Positions 18,300-27,464 of a stretch of DNA of 44,384 nucleotides are shown piece by piece; position 1 is the first letter of the stretch, and each line of letters opens with the position of its first letter. The notes below the pieces were generated by a model that saw only the letters and a program-made list of their open reading frames with translations, did no database searches and was not told where the DNA came from. The stretch comes from Candidatus Peregrinibacteria bacterium (GTDB taxonomy: Bacteria > Patescibacteriota > Gracilibacteria > CAIRYL01): NCBI GenBank assembly GCA_016220175.1, contig JACRHZ010000069.1, positions 1-44,384 of the forward strand. Direction: 5' to 3'. Position numbers and translations under genes: made by a program.

Positions 18300-19225
18300 G
18301 GATTTTCTTTCGTAAGAATATGGAAAATATCCTCGAGCCCCTTTCCTTCTTCATTCAGCTTCCAAATAATCCATTTATGCTCCTCAGAAAGGCGAGAAAG
18401 TTCGGGCTGGAGTTCAACGCTTGGATTCGACAAAATTTCAGCCCGAATTCTTTTCGGCGAAATTTTCTGAATCTCCAAATGTTTTACGCCTTCTAATGCC
18501 TTGAGTGATGACTCTACATTCTCTCCTTCAACTTCAAAAACGAGGAGCGTATCACCTTGAATTTGCTTGCCGAGATCCTGAGGTGTTCCATCTGCCACGA
18601 GTTTCCCTTTGTGGATAATGAGGACTCGACTGCACACGGCAGAGACTTCCTGCATGACGTGTGTGCTCATCATGATCGTATGATTTTTTGAGAGTTCCCG
18701 AATAAGCTGCCGGATTTCATTTCTCTGAGTTGGATCAAGTCCTTCCGTCGGTTCATCGAGAAGTAGGACTTTTGGTTTATGAAGAAGTGCCGCAGCAAGT
18801 CCAACTCTTTGTTTATATCCTTTTGAAAGTTCTCCAATAGGACGATAAAACACATCACTAATGGCGACAGCAGAAACGACAAATTCAAACGATTTTTTCT
18901 TCTCTTTTTGCGGAATTTTTTTAAGATCTGAAGAAAGATTTAAAAAATCAGAAACGAGCATATCTTTATAGAGCGGGTTGTTTTCGGGCAAATATCCAAT
19001 ATGAAGCTGTGCCGCAACAGGATCATCTGCCACTGAAATTTTATTCACATGAATACTCCCCTCATCTGGAGAAAGATATCCAGAAATCATACGCATCGTT
19101 GTTGTTTTTCCAGCTCCATTTGGACCGAGAAAGCCCACAATTTCGCCAGAAGAAACAGCGAATGAAAGCGAATCTACCGCCACATTCTCTCCATATTTTT
19201 TGGTGAGATTCAAAACTTTGATCAT
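18296..19225 (-). CDS. ABC transporter ATPase (GldA-type)
   Basis: A 309-residue cytoplasmic ATPase that should power the GldF-GldG permease. It has Walker A GPNGAGKT, signature LSKGY, Walker B VLLLDEPTEGLD and the H-loop STHVM. The C-terminal ~80 residues are the extension common in ABC-2 ATPases of the CcmA/GldA kind. I chose ATG 19225 because MIKVLNLTKKYG is the usual opening; an in-frame ATG at 19279 would add 18 non-conserved residues. Neither start has a Shine-Dalgarno. It is the first gene of the operon and overlaps the next gene by ATGA. The gap to the divergent nitroreductase gene holds both promoters. Confidence 0.9.
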   Translation of the reverse strand: MIKVLNLTKKYGENVAVDSLSFAVSSGEIVGFLGPNGAGKTTTMRMISGYLSPDEGSIHVNKISVADDPVAAQLHIGYLPENNPLYKDMLVSDFLNLSSDLKKIPQKEKKKSFEFVVSAVAISDVFYRPIGELSKGYKQRVGLAAALLHKPKVLLLDEPTEGLDPTQRNEIRQLIRELSKNHTIMMSTHVMQEVSAVCSRVLIIHKGKLVADGTPQDLGKQIQGDTLLVFEVEGENVESSLKALEGVKHLEIQKISPKRIRAEILSNPSVELQPELSRLSEEHKWIIWKLNEEGKGLEDIFHILTKENP

Positions 19226-19314
19226 AATCGTCAAAGGAAAACTTCCACGAAATATCGCCTGTAAAAAAAACCAGCGCATACTCTAGCAACTTTTTTGGAA
19301 TGATTCAAGAAAAA

Positions 19315-19343
19315 TTTGCAATTCTTCTAAAATCGGATATAAT
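19315..19343 (+). promoter_or_regulatory. Sigma70-type promoter of the nitroreductase gene
   Basis: TTTGCA (19315-19320), a 17-bp spacer and a perfect TATAAT (19338-19343) lie 29 bp before the ATG of the nitroreductase gene. Confidence 0.6.
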
Positions 19344-19372
19344 TTGTCCTGTATTATTTTATTATCCAAATT

Positions 19373-19993
19373 ATGGACTCTTTTCTTACTGGGCTCAGCT
19401 GGCGATTTGCAACAAAAATATTTGATCCCAAGAAAAAAGTTTCGGATGGAGATCTTGAAAAAATTATTGACGCAATTCGCTTCGCTCCATCTTCTTTTGG
19501 ACTTCAGCCCTATCATATACACGTAGTGAGCGATATGGAAACGCGGAAAAAGCTGAGAGAAGCGGCGTGGAATCAAACACAAATAACCGATGCGTCTCAT
19601 CTCTTCGTATTTGCAGCGCGAAATGACACCAGCGAAAAACGCATCGATGAATATTTTGAAGTTGCCAGCGGCGGTGATGCTTCCGTGCTGGAAAAACTCA
19701 AAGATTATAAAGCGTATCAACAGGGATTTTTTAAGGACATGCCAAAAGAAAAACAAATGACGTGGGCACAACGGCAAGCATATATAGCTCTTGGCTTTGC
19801 GATGGCTGCGTGCGCTGAACTCAAAATAGATTCCTGCCCAATGGAAGGATTTGAACCGGAGAAGGTGAATGAAATACTGGGAATTCCCTCTCACATGACC
19901 GCGACAGCATTGCTGACAATTGGGTATCGTAAAGAAGGACCAGCAAGACCAAAAGTGAGATTTTCAGAGAAGGATTTGTTTACAAAAATGTGA
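19373..19993 (+). CDS. Nitroreductase-family NAD(P)H:FMN oxidoreductase
   Basis: A 206-residue flavoenzyme of the NfsB-like nitroreductase fold, which reduces nitro compounds or quinones with NAD(P)H. The family marks are visible: the N-terminal RFATKIFD, the FMN-contacting segment RFAPSSFGLQPYHIHVV, the central WAQRQAYIALGFAMAACAE helix, and the C-terminal CPMEGFEPEKVNEIL followed by TIGYRKE. The length is typical for NfsB. It is a monocistronic gene with its own promoter, divergent from the Gld-type operon. The physiological substrate is not predictable. Confidence 0.88.
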   Translation: MDSFLTGLSWRFATKIFDPKKKVSDGDLEKIIDAIRFAPSSFGLQPYHIHVVSDMETRKKLREAAWNQTQITDASHLFVFAARNDTSEKRIDEYFEVASGGDASVLEKLKDYKAYQQGFFKDMPKEKQMTWAQRQAYIALGFAMAACAELKIDSCPMEGFEPEKVNEILGIPSHMTATALLTIGYRKEGPARPKVRFSEKDLFTKM

Positions 19994-19994
19994 T

Positions 19995-20067
19995 CGGAAA
20001 GCGACACGGCGCCCATCGGGTCTGAGGACCCTTCAGGGTCTCGAACGACCGTGTCGCTTTCATGATA
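19995..20067 (-). repeat. 73-bp structured repeat, copy A
   Basis: Differs from 33654-33726 at one base. The outer stem is 13 bp (GAAAGCGACACGG with CCGTGTCGCTTTC, 19997-20009 with 20049-20061). Inside are a GACCC/GGGTC hairpin and a short CCC/GGG stem, so it can fold as a three-way junction. It lies just past the stop of CR1. No U tract follows on either strand, so it is not a standard terminator, though it may protect mRNA 3' ends. Confidence 0.85.
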
Positions 20068-20073
20068 AATGAA

Positions 20074-21747
20074 TCAATACACTTCTTTCAAATAACACTC
20101 CTCACAATATACAATCTCTGGTCTCTCCGGCGCGTATGTCGTCTGAATCTCTTTCTGACATTTTGCGCAATTTCTTGTCCAGAGTTTGCGCGGGTTTCTG
20201 AGCGCCATTCGGTGCGCATGTCGAACATCCGGATGATAGTGCGGAATCGGCAAATTCATCTTTCGATAAAATTCGAGTTCTGCTTTCTGGATTTTAAAAA
20301 GCTTCCCCGATTCTTCACAAATTATTGCCCAGTTTAAAATATCGTCTGGAATGTCTGTAATCGAATTTGGTAATTTTTGAGCAGGGATTTTTTTGGTAAT
20401 TCCCGAATCATCAAATTTTTCTTCATCTTTCCATTTCCATCCTTTTTTTAAGACTTCTTCTTTGCTCATTGGAAAGTACTCCTGAGCAATTGTTTCGTTA
20501 TATGCAAATGGTGAAATTTCGACGGGAAAGAATTCTCCCCATTCTCCGGTTTTTTGCATGTATTCAATTATTTTTGGAAGGAGTTTTTTGTATTCTTCTT
20601 TTGAATATTGTTTGTTCAGAATACAGTACTTCTTCCGTTTGAGATCAATACAGCCAAAGAGATATTCCGAATAGAAACATTCATCTGTATATGCAGAATA
20701 TTGCATATCCCAAGAGTGCAATGCAAATTTTGTGTGATAATTATTCACCGGACTCATGCTGTTGTAGACCAATTCAGCTTTTGTCGTGTAATTAATATCC
20801 TGGCAATCTTTGGAATGCCCAGGGACAAGATATGCGTACGAGCAATCTTCAAGTCCATTTGCATCAAAACACGCGAAAGAGTTTTGACACCCAACAAGGT
20901 AATCTCCGAAAGAACTTTCACAATTGATAAGATGGCTAGAACGTTCTGGTTGTGTTAAAAAAAATGTATATGCTTTTTCAAACATGAGCCTTCCATTTCG
21001 GTAGCCTTCAAGTTCGGATTTTGTCTGCGAAAATTCTTCTTCGGATACTTGTTTATTAAAAATACAATACTTCTGATTTACGAGATTTTTACATCCAATA
21101 CAATTGCTACATCCCCGACAGTCTTTGCAGAAAAAGAGAAATCTTGAATTCGTACAATCCCCACAAAATTGACATTGAAACAAATTTTGAGAATGGATGC
21201 ATTCATAACAAAGCTCACAATTATTAACCAAACTACAATCTATTGAATCGCGAGAATAGTGAGTTTGGTACGAGAAAAAAATATCTTCTGATTCAACACA
21301 TGAAACACACATGTAACAATTTTTTGAGTACACCGAATAGGGAGCGTAATCACAATTTTCGCAATGACTTATCGTCATACTTATCCGTGGAACCATTCTT
21401 TGTAATTCCAAAAATTGTTCAAAAAATGTTCGAGAAAAATCAAAATCCATTCCATATTCCAAGCCATCCCATTTGTCCATCCACCATTCATGATGGTCAT
21501 ATACGGGAAATCCTTTGTTAGTATGGTGATAGGAAATAATACTTTTCCCAGAGAGATCACATGTGCGGTAGTATAAGTGTCGTTCATTTCGAAACGTCAT
21601 TCGGCGTTGCATTCGACAATCCGGACACAACGTCGGAGGAGGAATTTCATATTTTTTCCCTCCAAAAATTGGCGAAATTTTATCATAGAATTTTAGATCT
21701 TCGTCTGTTATTCCAAATTCTGCCGAGCAATTTTTACAGGTTTTCAT
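20074..21747 (-). CDS. CR1: multi-zinc-ribbon Cys-rich paralogue
   Basis: 557 residues, function unknown. It is a long-linker form: C4/C7 and C41/C44 are separated by a segment with SPIFGGKKY. The middle has two solenoid-like halves, capped by CIGCKNLVNQKYC and LFGCIDLKRKKYC. The C-terminal ribbon is NCAKC plus YCEEC. There is no signal peptide or membrane helix, so it is probably cytoplasmic. Its ATG overlaps the stop of the AAA-DUF4143 gene (ATGA), making the two a coupled pair. Zinc or iron binding is inferred from the cysteines, and nucleic-acid binding is possible. Related CPR proteins may carry the database label CaiB/BaiF (my recollection), but no CoA-transferase motif is visible. Confidence 0.88.
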   Translation of the reverse strand: MKTCKNCSAEFGITDEDLKFYDKISPIFGGKKYEIPPPTLCPDCRMQRRMTFRNERHLYYRTCDLSGKSIISYHHTNKGFPVYDHHEWWMDKWDGLEYGMDFDFSRTFFEQFLELQRMVPRISMTISHCENCDYAPYSVYSKNCYMCVSCVESEDIFFSYQTHYSRDSIDCSLVNNCELCYECIHSQNLFQCQFCGDCTNSRFLFFCKDCRGCSNCIGCKNLVNQKYCIFNKQVSEEEFSQTKSELEGYRNGRLMFEKAYTFFLTQPERSSHLINCESSFGDYLVGCQNSFACFDANGLEDCSYAYLVPGHSKDCQDINYTTKAELVYNSMSPVNNYHTKFALHSWDMQYSAYTDECFYSEYLFGCIDLKRKKYCILNKQYSKEEYKKLLPKIIEYMQKTGEWGEFFPVEISPFAYNETIAQEYFPMSKEEVLKKGWKWKDEEKFDDSGITKKIPAQKLPNSITDIPDDILNWAIICEESGKLFKIQKAELEFYRKMNLPIPHYHPDVRHAHRMALRNPRKLWTRNCAKCQKEIQTTYAPERPEIVYCEECYLKEVY

Positions 21748-22895
21748 GAATTCCCCAAGAGAAATTTCTGAAAATTTTCGGGATGGATGACTTCAAATGT
21801 GCTATTTTTATAACTTTCTGAAAAAGCTTTTGGGAGTTTTCTCTTTTTTTTATGATTCCATGAAAACTCATATGCACAAAGCGTATTTCCCGCTTCCTCA
21901 ATATAATCAATCTCTTTTTGCGCGTATGTTCTCCAAAAATAGTGGTTCACGCCTTTTTGATGATTATTCAGGTATTTCATCCGTTCTGCGATACAAAAAT
22001 TTTCCCAAAGCGCTCCGATGTCATTACGAAATTCGAGGCGATTATGATTTTGAATAAGGCTGTTTCGAATGCCAAGATCCCAAAAATAAATTTTTCTGCT
22101 TTTTGTGACTTCATTCCGAAGATTCCGTTTGAGCGCCGAAAGACGAAAAATAACAAAAGCTTCTTCGAGAAGAAATAAATACCGCTGAATTACTGTTTGA
22201 TCAACTCCGAGTTTTTGAGCGAGTTCATGATATGACACTTCAGATCCGATTTGGAACGCGATAAGCCTCAAAAGCTTTGTGAGAAGTTCTGGTTTTTTGA
22301 GTTCTTGAAAGGTAAAAACATCCTTAAAAAGATAACTTCCCGTAAGTTCTTTGAGATATATTTCCGCTTCCGTTTCATTTTTTTCTGCTATTTCCGGATA
22401 ACTTCCGAACCTCAAAAGAAAATCGAGGTGCCGTTTTTGCTCATGCGGAAGTTCTTTTTGAAAAAGCTCTTCAAAGGAAAATGGAAAAAGGAGAAACTCA
22501 TGTTTTCGTCCTGTAAGCGGTTCTGATATTTTATTGGAAAGGTCAAAACTAGAAGATCCAGTCGCAATTACGCGCACATTCGGATAATCATCCACCAGTA
22601 TTTTGAGAACAAGACCAATATTTTCAATGCGCTGAGCTTCATCGAGGACAAGAAGTTGAAGATTTCGCACAACTTCCTTGAGTTTATGGCTGTTTTCATA
22701 GGCAAACACATCCCTCACATCTGCATAATCACAACTCATATATTTTGCCTTCTTTGGGTATTTTTCGATAATGTGTTTTACAAGCGTAGTTTTTCCCGCC
22801 TGACGTGGTCCATAAAGGATAATTGCCCTGTTCTTCTCTGGATGATGCCTAAGAAGCGTGCGTTCTATTTGCTTCAAAACTATTCTGTTTCTCAT
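21744..22895 (-). CDS. AAA+ ATPase with C-terminal DUF4143
   Basis: A 383-residue protein. The N-terminal AAA domain has Walker A GPRQAGKT (residues 29-36), Walker B LLVLDEAQ (~82-89) and the sensor segment IATGSSSFDL. DUF4143 occupies the last ~170 residues (KIYFWDLGIRNSLI, RTYAQKEIDYIEE). Such ATPases are common, readily transferred genes in bacteria and archaea, often near toxin-antitoxin or defence genes; their biochemical role is unsettled. The 4-bp overlap with CR1 suggests joint expression. No Shine-Dalgarno precedes the ATG, and the preceding 100 bp is very AT-rich. Confidence 0.88.
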   Translation of the reverse strand: MRNRIVLKQIERTLLRHHPEKNRAIILYGPRQAGKTTLVKHIIEKYPKKAKYMSCDYADVRDVFAYENSHKLKEVVRNLQLLVLDEAQRIENIGLVLKILVDDYPNVRVIATGSSSFDLSNKISEPLTGRKHEFLLFPFSFEELFQKELPHEQKRHLDFLLRFGSYPEIAEKNETEAEIYLKELTGSYLFKDVFTFQELKKPELLTKLLRLIAFQIGSEVSYHELAQKLGVDQTVIQRYLFLLEEAFVIFRLSALKRNLRNEVTKSRKIYFWDLGIRNSLIQNHNRLEFRNDIGALWENFCIAERMKYLNNHQKGVNHYFWRTYAQKEIDYIEEAGNTLCAYEFSWNHKKKRKLPKAFSESYKNSTFEVIHPENFQKFLLGNS

Positions 22896-22976
22896 AAATT
22901 TTAAAATTACATGAGTACGTTCATAATTTTATCAAAAATTACATGAAAATACAATAGAATTTATCATGAATTTTCC

Positions 22977-23006
22977 TTAATAGACTTCTTTCAGATAACA
23001 CTCCTC
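22977..23006 (-). pseudogene. Relic of an eighth Cys-rich paralogue (last 9 codons and stop)
   Basis: Read on the minus strand this is EECYLKEVY plus TAA, exactly the C-terminus shared by several CR proteins, with no matching reading frame upstream. A 7-bp hairpin (TCACCTC/GAGGTGA, about 23004-23028) interrupts the likeness at once. The 176-bp gap 22896-23071 holds nothing else I can support. Confidence 0.7.
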
Positions 23007-23071
23007 ACCTCTCAACAAGCTCGAGGTGAATCTTGTTTTTTGAATTTCCCAATAATTTACAGCAGTTTTAC

Positions 23072-24745
23072 TCAATAAACTTCTTTAAGATAGCAAGATT
23101 CGCAATACACAATTTCCGGTCTCTCCTGAGCATACGTTGTCCGAATATATTTCTCGCATTTCATACAATTTCTGTCCCAGAGTTTGCGAGGATTTCTCAG
23201 AGCCATGCGATGCGCGTGTCGAATATCTGGATGAAAATGAGGAATCGGTAAATTCATCCTTCGATAAAATTCAAGTTCCGCTTTTTGAATTTTAAAAAAT
23301 TTCCCAGATTCTTCGCATCCAATTGCCCAATTCAAAATATCATCAGGGATTCTTTCAATCGTGGGTGGAAGTTTCACGGCTGGGATTTTTTTAGTAATTC
23401 CGGAGAAATTCGGTTCTTCTGCCTCTCTCCATTTCCATTGTCTTTGAAGAACTTCTGCTTTCTCGAGGGGATAGTATTGCATTGCTATCGTTTCATTATA
23501 TGCGAAAGGAGAAAGTGATATCGGAAAAAATTCACCGAACTCACCAGTTTTTTTCATATGTTCCATTATTTTCGGTATGAGTGCGTCGTATTCCTCTTTG
23601 GAGTATTGCTTATTGAGAATACAATAGGATTTATGCTTGAGGCTGATACATCCAAAAAGATTATGGCTATTTTGGATACAGAGTTTTGAATACCAAATAT
23701 CATGGCATCCAGACCAAATTTGATCTGAGAAAAAAATATTTCGCACACCATCTCCAATTTCGTGAACTTCATAGCAAAATTCGGCTCCTTTTCCTGCTCC
23801 AAATACGAGCATGTCATAAACATTTTTTAGATTTCGAGAATCATACACATACTTTATGTCGCGGGAATTTTGAACATCGAACGAATACTGACAATTTTTT
23901 GTGTTTTGTAAATAATCCCCTGAAGAATCTTCATTCTGAATACTATGAATATGCTTTTGGGGAAATCTCACGATGTATTCTTCAAAAAAAGATTTTTTTA
24001 CTTCCTTTCTGGGTTGATGCTGATTCACAAATACTTCTTGAAGTATTTGAAAATATTCCTCCTTCGTACACGTTTCATTGGAGAAATAATATTGCTTGTT
24101 TCTCAGATTGACACATCCAAAACAATTTTTACATCCAACACAATTCTGGAGAAAAAATGACTCACTGCAATTCTGGCAGTTGACGAGAAATTGAGAATCG
24201 TAACAATTTTGGCAGTCGACACATTCGTAGCACAGCTCTGAATTGGTGATATAAGAGGAGTCGAGACAGAATCGAGAATCATAAATATGACTGCTGTACA
24301 TGCAGCCCTCATCTCCATCAGCTTCAAAGATAAGATAGCAGTTTTTACACCATCCACATTGATTTACATAATCGCAATTTTGATTTCCTGTTGCTGATCT
24401 GGCTAATTGTGGGACTTCTCGAAAAAGCTCTGTAAACTGATCAAGGAATAGTCTGGAGAAATCAAAATTTTTCCCAAATATAAGCCCATCCCATTTATCA
24501 GAGTACCAATAATCATTATCATAGACGGTAATTTTTGTGCTTGGATGGTATGCAGAAAGAATTTTTTTCTGTGTCGCATTGCACATTCGATAATACAGGT
24601 TCCTTTCATTTCTCCAGCCTGCCCTTCGCTGCTCTCGACACTCCGGACAGATTGTCGGCGCTGGAACATCCATTTTTTTGTAGAACTCTTGATCTTCCGG
24701 GAAGATTTCAAATTCTGCCGAACAGTTTTTGCAGGTTTTATGCAT
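23072..24745 (-). CDS. CR2: multi-zinc-ribbon Cys-rich paralogue
   Basis: 557 residues from ATG 24745 (MHKTCKNC); a longer frame from 24781 adds 12 residues unlike the other paralogues. It is the short-linker form, with C5/C8 and C33/C36. The middle is the most regular of the set, with cysteines in SELCYECVDCQNC, LVNCQNCSES and NCVGCKNCFGC, and caps CFGCVNLRNKQY and LFGCISLKHKSYC. The end is NCMKCEKYIRTTY and YCESC. It starts 7 bp after the HepT toxin stop, so it is probably the third gene of the mntA-hepT operon. Its role there is unknown. Confidence 0.87.
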   Translation of the reverse strand: MHKTCKNCSAEFEIFPEDQEFYKKMDVPAPTICPECREQRRAGWRNERNLYYRMCNATQKKILSAYHPSTKITVYDNDYWYSDKWDGLIFGKNFDFSRLFLDQFTELFREVPQLARSATGNQNCDYVNQCGWCKNCYLIFEADGDEGCMYSSHIYDSRFCLDSSYITNSELCYECVDCQNCYDSQFLVNCQNCSESFFLQNCVGCKNCFGCVNLRNKQYYFSNETCTKEEYFQILQEVFVNQHQPRKEVKKSFFEEYIVRFPQKHIHSIQNEDSSGDYLQNTKNCQYSFDVQNSRDIKYVYDSRNLKNVYDMLVFGAGKGAEFCYEVHEIGDGVRNIFFSDQIWSGCHDIWYSKLCIQNSHNLFGCISLKHKSYCILNKQYSKEEYDALIPKIMEHMKKTGEFGEFFPISLSPFAYNETIAMQYYPLEKAEVLQRQWKWREAEEPNFSGITKKIPAVKLPPTIERIPDDILNWAIGCEESGKFFKIQKAELEFYRRMNLPIPHFHPDIRHAHRMALRNPRKLWDRNCMKCEKYIRTTYAQERPEIVYCESCYLKEVY

Positions 24746-24752
24746 GGATGTT

Positions 24753-25094
24753 TTATTTGTTTTCCAAAAACATAAGCTCAAAATCTCTCTTCAATTCTGG
24801 GAGCTTATTTTTCACAATATCCCACACAATCTCATAATCAACTCCAAAGTAATCATGAATGAGCTTATCTCTTACTCCGCACAGATTTCTCCAGGGAATA
24901 TGAGGATATTTTTCCCTGAAATCAAGCGGCAGTTTTTTTGCGGCTTCCCCTATAATTTCGAGGCTTCGAATAAACGCTCTCTGAAGTACCGAATCTTTGA
25001 GAAAAATCTCTTTTTGAAGACTCGTAGATTCCTTTATGAGGAAATTCATTTCATCAAGAATATGCCGAACATATTCGAGCGGTTCAAATGACAT
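24753..25094 (-). CDS. hepT: HepT-like HEPN toxin (DUF86)
   Basis: A 113-residue all-helical HEPN protein. The RNase motif R-x4-H-D-Y is intact (R75, H80, D81, Y82 in RDKLIHDY), so a ribonuclease toxin is expected. The segment RSLEIIGEAAKKLP is characteristic of the DUF86 family. The cognate MntA gene lies directly upstream and overlaps it by 11 bp. I chose ATG 25094; the longer frame opens with TTG. In characterised pairs MntA inactivates HepT by AMPylating the tyrosine of this motif. CR2 follows after 7 bp. Confidence 0.9.
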   Translation of the reverse strand: MSFEPLEYVRHILDEMNFLIKESTSLQKEIFLKDSVLQRAFIRSLEIIGEAAKKLPLDFREKYPHIPWRNLCGVRDKLIHDYFGVDYEIVWDIVKNKLPELKRDFELMFLENK

Positions 25095-25380
25095 ATTCAA
25101 GCTCTTCAAGAATATGGGGTTTTAGATATGGACTCATGGATTCAGGAGTGAGAACATCAGCATTCCGTGAAGACAAATCTTCAAGAAAAAATACAAGATC
25201 AATATATCGAGAGAAATTCTTTTTCCCCGGTTCAAAAATAACCACAAAATCTATATCACTCTCTTTGTTCGCTGTATCCCGTGAGAATGATCCAAAAATA
25301 CCAAGTTTTTGGACCCCAAATTGACGAATTTCAGCTTCATGCTTCTGAAGTGCCTGAACAATTTCTGATTTCGTATCCAT
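25084..25380 (-). CDS. mntA: MntA-like nucleotidyltransferase antitoxin
   Basis: A 98-residue minimal nucleotidyltransferase. It has the G-S-x10-D-x-D signature (G30, S31, D42, D44 in GSFSRD to SDID). In known MntA/HepT systems this enzyme transfers AMP to the toxin and neutralises it. It is first in the operon, which matches the usual antitoxin-first order, and overlaps hepT. The 70-bp space to CR3 holds nested short inverted repeats (ATCTTAA/TTAAGAT and ATTCTTG/CAAGAAT) that may end the CR3 transcript. Confidence 0.9.
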   Translation of the reverse strand: MDTKSEIVQALQKHEAEIRQFGVQKLGIFGSFSRDTANKESDIDFVVIFEPGKKNFSRYIDLVFFLEDLSSRNADVLTPESMSPYLKPHILEELEYVI

Positions 25381-25450
25381 GGAAACTGATAAAATACGGT
25401 TTTATCTTAAAAGAATTCTTGTTTTTCCTCAAGAATATTTCATTTAAGAT

Positions 25451-27130
25451 TCAGTATACCTCCGCGAGGTAACACTCTTCACAATACACAATTTCCGGTC
25501 TCTCCGGATCATACGTCGTTTGAATCTCCTTCTGACATTTTGCACAGTTTCGATTCCAAAGCTTTCGCGGATTTCTGAGTGCCATTCGATGTGCATGTCG
25601 AATGTCTGGATGATAATGTGGAATTGGTAAATTCATTTTTCGGTAAAATTCCAACTCTGCTTTTTGAATTTTAAAAAGCTTTCCTGATTCTTCACATTGA
25701 ATTGCCCAGTTGAGAATGTCATCTGGAATATCGATGATCGAATCGGGAAGTTTCGATGCAGGAATTTTCTTCATAACTCCTAATGCATGGAATCTCTCTT
25801 GATCTTTCCACTTCCATCCTTTTGTTAGAACTTCCTCTTTGGTCATCGGAAAATATTCCTCAGCAATCGTTTCGTTGTATGCAAATGGCGACATTTGAAT
25901 CGGAAAAAACTCTCCCCATTCTCCTGATTTTTGCATATGCTCGATAATTCTGGAAACGAGCTTTTCGTATTCTTCTTTTGAATATTGTTTGTTCAGAATG
26001 CAATATTGCTCGTGACGCAGTCCAATGCATCCAAAGCAGTTACTACAATTAAAACAGAGATCCGAATAATGAGTGTTTTGCAAATATTCTCCAGTGGTAC
26101 AACTAATAGAAAAATAACTAAAATCATTGCTCATGTTCTCATAAAGAAGCTGCCCCTTCCCTCCTCCTTCAAAATCATACGAATCTTTCACTTCCATTGC
26201 CCGTGAAGAATAAGCAATGTCTTCACACCTATAAGTGGAAAAACAAAACTTCGCATTTTTGCAATTAAAAATAAGATCTCCAGAAACATTTTCATTGCTA
26301 TATCCCCTTATGCTTTCATGAATAACTTTGTTCCTTACGAGTATTCGGAACTTTTCTTTATATTCTTGTAATTTCTGAAAAGAAGAAAATTCATTCTGAA
26401 TTTTTTCGTAATCCTCTTTTGAAACTGGCTTATTTTCTAGATGATATTTTTTATTCCTGAGATTATAGCATCCGATACAATGTTCAACATTCTTGCAATC
26501 AAAACAGAACCAACTTTCTGTTACCTTACTGGAATTTTGACAAAAAAACGCACGATAATTTTCGGAGCAATCTACATTTTCATAGCAAAGTTCAGAGTGA
26601 TCGAAAAGAAAAAGATTCTCCATCGAATCCTTGCACTCACTCAGCATCTGTCCATACATGCAATCCTCATTGAACCACGATCCAAAAAGTAAATAACAAT
26701 TCTTCGAATGAGGAGCATAATTCACATAATCACAATTTTCAGTATCTCTATTAAATACATTGAACCGAGAAAGTTTTTTCTGAAGTTCTTGAAATTGTTT
26801 AAAGAAAGGTCGCGAAAAATCAAAATCCCTTCCATATTCTTTTGGTTCCCATGCATCACTCCACCATTCATGCTGTTCGTACACCGTAAATCCATATTGC
26901 GGAGCATACATGGTAATCATAGGAGCATTGCTCAGCGAAGAAACGCTTCGATACAGAGATCTATCGTTGCGATGCGTATATCTTCTTTGCATTCGACACA
27001 CTGGACAAAGCTTTGGTGGAGGAATCACATATTTTTTCCCATTGAACACAGGCGAAACTTTGTCATAAAATTTTAAGTCTTCGTTTGTGATTTCGAATTC
27101 TGCCGAGCAATTTTTACAGGTTTTGTGCAT
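25451..27130 (-). CDS. CR3: multi-zinc-ribbon Cys-rich paralogue
   Basis: 559 residues. It is the long-linker form with SPVFNGKKYVIPPP between the two halves of the N-terminal ribbon. Caps are CIGCYNLRNKKY and CFGCIGLRHEQYC. The first half of the middle has fewer cysteines and more Asn and Ser (NYAPHSKNC, CSENYRAFFCQNSS), so the metal-binding pattern there is not fixed. The C-terminal ribbon is NCAKC and YCEEC. It has no co-directional partner upstream; instead it is divergent from the RHH-like/RelE-like pair, with 103 bp between the starts. No Shine-Dalgarno. Confidence 0.87.
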   Translation of the reverse strand: MHKTCKNCSAEFEITNEDLKFYDKVSPVFNGKKYVIPPPKLCPVCRMQRRYTHRNDRSLYRSVSSLSNAPMITMYAPQYGFTVYEQHEWWSDAWEPKEYGRDFDFSRPFFKQFQELQKKLSRFNVFNRDTENCDYVNYAPHSKNCYLLFGSWFNEDCMYGQMLSECKDSMENLFLFDHSELCYENVDCSENYRAFFCQNSSKVTESWFCFDCKNVEHCIGCYNLRNKKYHLENKPVSKEDYEKIQNEFSSFQKLQEYKEKFRILVRNKVIHESIRGYSNENVSGDLIFNCKNAKFCFSTYRCEDIAYSSRAMEVKDSYDFEGGGKGQLLYENMSNDFSYFSISCTTGEYLQNTHYSDLCFNCSNCFGCIGLRHEQYCILNKQYSKEEYEKLVSRIIEHMQKSGEWGEFFPIQMSPFAYNETIAEEYFPMTKEEVLTKGWKWKDQERFHALGVMKKIPASKLPDSIIDIPDDILNWAIQCEESGKLFKIQKAELEFYRKMNLPIPHYHPDIRHAHRMALRNPRKLWNRNCAKCQKEIQTTYDPERPEIVYCEECYLAEVY

Positions 27131-27171
27131 GGGAAAAGAATATCGTATTTTTTCTGCATTTCACAATAAGA

Positions 27172-27200
27172 TTGATTTTTTAGAGCATTATTTATATAAT
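27172..27200 (+). promoter_or_regulatory. Promoter of the RHH-like/RelE-like pair
   Basis: TTGATT (27172-27177), a 17-bp spacer and TATAAT (27195-27200) lie 33 bp before the antitoxin ATG. The region between the divergent genes is very AT-rich and would be the natural place for autoregulation. Confidence 0.55.
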
Positions 27201-27233
27201 AAAGGTGTATTTATTATGTAAATATTCCATCTC

Positions 27234-27464
27234 ATGACCTCCATCACGCTCAAAGTACCAGCAAAAATCCCTCAGGAACTCGATATTATTCAGGAAGAAG
27301 AAGGACTCGGAAACCGAACTTCTACTGTTACTTTTCTCATTAAGTATTATTTCCTGACGAAATCGAATTCTCTCGACAAATCCGTTCAGGTTTTGAACAC
27401 TCTTCTCGATCGCCTTGATGTCAGCAAACTTCCCTCTGCGAGAGATCAGTTACATGATGTCTAA
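27234..27464 (+). CDS. Small antitoxin (ribbon-helix-helix-like)
   Basis: A 76-residue protein. The first ~45 residues, SITLKVPAKIP then GNRTSTVTFLIKYYF, fit a beta strand followed by two helices, as in ribbon-helix-helix DNA-binding antitoxins. The C-terminal part would wrap the toxin. The call rests mainly on its position: it overlaps a RelE-like toxin gene by 8 bp in antitoxin-first order and has its own promoter. It is the only module in the array on the plus strand. Confidence 0.6.
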   Translation: MTSITLKVPAKIPQELDIIQEEEGLGNRTSTVTFLIKYYFLTKSNSLDKSVQVLNTLLDRLDVSKLPSARDQLHDV

